A stretch of DNA of 7,756 nt from Planctomycetota bacterium (GTDB lineage Bacteria > Planctomycetota > UBA1135 > UBA2386), in NCBI GenBank assembly GCA_020425915.1, contig JAGQQZ010000246.1, forward strand, positions 1 through 7,756. The letters are read 5' to 3'. Position numbers and translations under genes: made by a program. Under the pieces are notes generated by a model that saw only the letters and a program-made list of their open reading frames with translations, did no database searches and had not been told where the DNA came from. Shown here piece by piece: positions 4,817 through 7,756 of the stretch (positions are counted from its first letter, which is position 1; the number at the start of each line of letters is the position of its first letter).

Positions 4817-7585
4817 ATGGGTCGTCAAGCCAACGTCAACATCTTCGGTCTCGTGCTGTGCCTCGTGTTCGCGGGGTGCGAGTCCGACGCGCGGACCGGG
4901 TCGGTCGGCGCCGCGAGTTCGTGCATGCGCTGCCACAACGGCTCGCAGGAGAACGACTACTCCGGTCCCGGCATCGAGGATCCGCACCCGTTCGGCGTCG
5001 CGGCGAACCTCGCGTGCACGACGTGTCATGGTGGCGACCCGAACGGTGGCGACAAGGCGTCGAGTCACGTGCCGCCGCCGCCGGAGATCGGGGACCGCGC
5101 GAACTGGGTCGACGACCGCAAGGCCTACTTCAACCGCTTGACCCTGACCGGGATCGACAAGTTCCCCGACTACGTGGTCGACGGCGTGACCTACACGGCG
5201 CTCGACTTCCTGCAGTTCGTCAATCCGGGCGATCTGCGCGTCGCGCAGCAGGGTCGTGCCTGCGGTCAGTGTCACGAGCCGCACGTCGACACGGTTTCTG
5301 CCAGCCTGCTCGCGACCGAGGCGGGGATCCTGTCCGGCGCGAGCTACGCGATCGGTGCCGACAACGCGGTGCCGGCGAGCGACGGGCTGTACGAGGACAC
5401 CGCGGCCGATCTCGGATTCCGCGCGGTCTCCGACCCCGACTTCGTGTTCGATGCGAACGACGTCGGTCCGGTCAGCGAACTGGTCGAGTTCCCGGTCTAC
5501 AGCGTGTTCGGGGTCGAGGAGCCGAACAGCATCTACCGCAACAACGCGTACCTCGCAGCCGAGCTCGCCGACGACCGCAACGCCGACAACTCGGTGGTCA
5601 CCGACTCGCCGCTGTCTCACCTGTTCCACGAGCAGGTCGCGTTCACGTGCGGCGACTGTCACCTCGGGAGCGCGGGTGCGAACAACCGCTACGGCGACTT
5701 CCGATCGTCCGGTTGCACGGCCTGTCACATGCCGTACAGCCTCGACGGCAGGAGCCGCAGCAACGACCCGAACGTCGACAAGGCAGAGCCGGTCGACCCG
5801 GACGACATCGACGAGCCCGAACTCGCGCACGTCCGCAGCCACCGGATCCGCAGCGTCCACAAGACGGCGGCGAACGGCGTCCAGATCGAGGGCATCGACG
5901 ACCACACGTGTGCGGGGTGTCACCAGGGTTCCAACCGGACCGTGATGCAGTTCTGGGGGATCCGGCTCGACCAGAACCAGGATCTCAGGCGGGGCGTGCA
6001 GTACCCGTCGATGCCCGCGAGCTTCCGCAACACCAACGGTGACACGCGGCTGTTCGATCCGGCGGTCGGCAACAACACCTTCAACGGCCGCAACCGAAAC
6101 CAGTACATCCTGTTCGAGGACTACGACGGCGACGATCGCGACGATACGCCGCCGGACATCCACTACGAGCTGGGACTCGGCTGCATCGACTGTCACGGCA
6201 GCGTCGACCTGCACGGCGGGAACGTCGCCGACGCGGACCGCGACCAGATCCACAGCCGGATGGAGCAGGGCGTCAAGATCACCTGCGAGAGCTGCCACGG
6301 CAGCGGCACGGCCTACGCCGCGACCACGAGCGGCCTCGCGTTCGATGGCCAGACCCGACAACTCGCGACCGACACCGCCGGCAACGTGCTCGACCACGTC
6401 GTGCTCGAACCGGACGGCAACTACTACCTGTACAGTCGGCTCACGGGCGTGAAGCACTTCGTGCCGCAGACGCGCGACGTCATCGTCGACAGCGGCAAGA
6501 CCAACCCGTTCACGTCGGAGGAGGTCTACAACGCGAAGGCCTCCTACGCGATGGGACGCAAGGACGGCAACGCCAACACGGGCATCGGGCCGCAGCAGAC
6601 CGGTGGTGCGCTGAACGGGTTCAGCCACATGGACAACATGAGCTGCGCGTCGTGCCACTCGTCGTGGACCAACACCTGCATGGGGTGCCACCTCGAGGGT
6701 GAGTACAGCACCAATCCGAACAACTTCAGCAACATCACCGGCGACCGGATCGTGTTCCGCGAGCGCAACGCGGACTTCGTCTACCAGTCGCCGCTGTTCT
6801 TCCAGCTCGGCATCGGACCGCGCAACAAGGTCGAGCAGGTCTCGCCCAACACGGTCGCGTTCTTCACGTATCGCGATCGCCAGGGCAACTTCTCGAACAC
6901 GTTCGCGTTCTCGGACCGCAACGGCGGCGGGAACAACCCGGCGTCGGCGCACCCGGCGATGAGCCACAACGCGATGATGGCGCACTCGATCCGTGGGCGA
7001 GTCGACGACGCCAACGAAGGACCGCGCTACTGCGTCGCGTGCCACCTGACCGACGCAGGCATCGCCGCCTACGGCGCCGCGAACTACGACAGCTTCGTGA
7101 CCGCGATGGCGACCGGGAACTTCGCGGCGCTCGACTTCGACGAACTCGAGGTCCACTTCGGTCAGAACACCGGCAACACGCTGAACTCGCCGCTGTTCGT
7201 GCACATGGTCGCAGGGCTCGGAAGCGGCGTGTTCCTGTTCGACGAGGACGGCTGTCCGGTGAACCCGCTCGACCAGGACGACGAGCGCAAGGGGTGCGAC
7301 GACGGAGCGCCGGCGGACCACTTCAATCTGGCGAACGTCCGGTTCAACATGGACCGGATCGTCGAGTCGGACGGCAGCTCGAACGCGTCGAACAACCACG
7401 CGCTGCTGGCGCCCGGCGTCGGGCCGTTCCAGCGCGACGGGGCCGCGAACCAGAACCTGTCCGGGCCGCTTGGGTCGACGCTGATCCAACGCCTGACCGA
7501 CCGGACCACCGGGATCGTCCTCGATTCCTGGATCGACCCGGACGGCGTGAAACAGGGCGACGCCTCGTCCTTCGTGCCGGACTGA
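4817..7585 (+). CDS. 11-haem c-type cytochrome lipoprotein, probable surface terminal of the conduit
   Basis: The 922-residue protein has a lipoprotein signal peptide (Arg3, hydrophobic core from residue 9, lipobox VFAGC with lipid Cys21, followed by Glu-Ser-Asp). Eleven CxxCH motifs start at Cys36, 67, 149, 278, 300, 365, 456, 490, 610, 621 and 739. Haems are sparse (one per 84 residues) and partly paired (278/300, 456/490, 610/621, the last as CASCHSSWTNTCMGCH), with long Asn/Asp/Gly-rich stretches between. The module of the two upstream cytochromes (DPHxG, FDH, GAH) is absent, so this is a different family. The last 180 residues have no haem motif but contain Cys813 and Cys827 within an acidic segment, perhaps a disulfide or a calcium site. 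Size, lipid anchor and gene order resemble the outer cytochromes MtrC or OmcB, which exchange electrons with metals or other extracellular partners; no close homology to either is claimed. It could also be periplasm-facing. It is last in the cluster, after a 125-base gap. Confidence 0.92.
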   Translation: MGRQANVNIFGLVLCLVFAGCESDARTGSVGAASSCMRCHNGSQENDYSGPGIEDPHPFGVAANLACTTCHGGDPNGGDKASSHVPPPPEIGDRANWVDDRKAYFNRLTLTGIDKFPDYVVDGVTYTALDFLQFVNPGDLRVAQQGRACGQCHEPHVDTVSASLLATEAGILSGASYAIGADNAVPASDGLYEDTAADLGFRAVSDPDFVFDANDVGPVSELVEFPVYSVFGVEEPNSIYRNNAYLAAELADDRNADNSVVTDSPLSHLFHEQVAFTCGDCHLGSAGANNRYGDFRSSGCTACHMPYSLDGRSRSNDPNVDKAEPVDPDDIDEPELAHVRSHRIRSVHKTAANGVQIEGIDDHTCAGCHQGSNRTVMQFWGIRLDQNQDLRRGVQYPSMPASFRNTNGDTRLFDPAVGNNTFNGRNRNQYILFEDYDGDDRDDTPPDIHYELGLGCIDCHGSVDLHGGNVADADRDQIHSRMEQGVKITCESCHGSGTAYAATTSGLAFDGQTRQLATDTAGNVLDHVVLEPDGNYYLYSRLTGVKHFVPQTRDVIVDSGKTNPFTSEEVYNAKASYAMGRKDGNANTGIGPQQTGGALNGFSHMDNMSCASCHSSWTNTCMGCHLEGEYSTNPNNFSNITGDRIVFRERNADFVYQSPLFFQLGIGPRNKVEQVSPNTVAFFTYRDRQGNFSNTFAFSDRNGGGNNPASAHPAMSHNAMMAHSIRGRVDDANEGPRYCVACHLTDAGIAAYGAANYDSFVTAMATGNFAALDFDELEVHFGQNTGNTLNSPLFVHMVAGLGSGVFLFDEDGCPVNPLDQDDERKGCDDGAPADHFNLANVRFNMDRIVESDGSSNASNNHALLAPGVGPFQRDGAANQNLSGPLGSTLIQRLTDRTTGIVLDSWIDPDGVKQGDASSFVPD

Positions 7586-7631
7586 TCGAGGGGCGACCGG
7601 GCCCCCCCCTCGGAGTGGTGGTCGCCCGATC
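7584..7631 (+). terminator. Possible hairpin straddling the stop of the 11-haem gene
   Basis: GGGCGACC (7591-7598) pairs perfectly with GGTCGCCC (7620-7627), and GATC (7584-7587) can extend the stem to GATC (7628-7631) with a three-base bulge. The loop contains a run of eight C (7602-7609). There is no T-tract, so it may be an mRNA 3' stabilising structure rather than an intrinsic terminator. Confidence 0.4.
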
Positions 7632-7639
7632 GGAATGCG

Positions 7640-7679
7640 CCGCGCCGAAGCTCCGCTTCCGGTCCTCCAGGCGCGGTTT
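7640..7679 (+). terminator. Possible weak intrinsic terminator
   Basis: CCGCGCC (7640-7646) pairs with GGCGCGG (7670-7676), followed by TTT (7677-7679). An inner hairpin GAAGC-TCC-GCTTC (7647-7659) lies in the loop. The stem is GC-rich and placed about 55 bases after the last stop, but the T-run is short. Confidence 0.45.
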
Positions 7680-7697
7680 CCCGAATCGCGGGGTTGC

Positions 7698-7726
7698 TTG
7701 TGAGAGGGAGCGGGCGTCGCTACACT
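7698..7726 (+). promoter_or_regulatory. Sigma70-like promoter reading out of the window
   Basis: TTGTGA (7698-7703), a 17-base spacer, then TACACT (7721-7726) match the -35 and -10 consensus at four of six positions each, with ideal spacing. It follows the putative terminator, so it probably drives a separate downstream gene. A 7-base inverted repeat GGGAGCG (7706-7712)/CGCTCCC (7744-7750) brackets the -10 and could be an operator or a leader hairpin. No downstream start codon with a ribosome site is visible before the window ends. Confidence 0.4.
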
Positions 7727-7756
7727 CACGGTGTTGCGCGGCTCGCTCCCGCGTAA

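Noticed and set aside
4706..7729. Very long reverse-strand open frame (1007 codons)
   Set aside because: It is antisense to the 11-haem gene and made mostly of Val, Arg, Ala and Asp in a repetitive mix typical of GC-rich antisense frames. The plus strand has a lipobox and 11 haem motifs.

Overview
The window is GC-rich (by eye about two thirds G+C) and carries five same-strand, tightly packed coding regions: one partial gene and four complete ones. Signal-peptide, lipobox and beta-barrel features show a diderm (Gram-negative-type) bacterium. I cannot fix the lineage from sequence alone. Planctomycetota, Myxococcota, Acidobacteriota or a similar high-GC environmental group would all fit.

Layout. 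Bases 1-291 hold the C-terminal end of an inner-membrane protein whose last helix has a His-x13-His pair, suggesting a b-type haem protein. It overlaps (GTGA) a 691-residue membrane-anchored cytochrome with 23 CxxCH haem sites built from a repeated three-haem module (288-2363). That gene overlaps (ATGA) a 560-residue exported protein with an N-terminal SH3/FlgT-C-like domain, a charged Pro-rich linker and a probable outer-membrane beta-barrel (2360-4042). One base later comes a 215-residue lipoprotein with 7 CxxCH sites using the same three-haem module (4044-4691). After a 125-base gap containing short palindromes and a 12-base direct repeat is a 922-residue lipoprotein with 11 CxxCH sites and a different, haem-sparse architecture (4817-7585). 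The last 171 bases hold two possible hairpins and a sigma70-like promoter pointing out of the window.

Interpretation (inference). The set looks like one complete trans-envelope electron conduit: quinone-linked b-type membrane protein, then a 23-haem periplasm-spanning wire, then a porin plus 7-haem lipoprotein crossing the outer membrane, then an 11-haem surface lipoprotein. Total c-type haem capacity of the three cytochromes is 41. The logic matches known porin-cytochrome conduits (MtrCAB of Shewanella, OmaB/OmbB/OmcB of Geobacter, and the PCC clusters proposed for iron oxidisers), but the components differ in size, haem count and domain make-up. Electron direction (outward respiration or inward oxidation of, for example, Fe(II)) cannot be read from the sequence.
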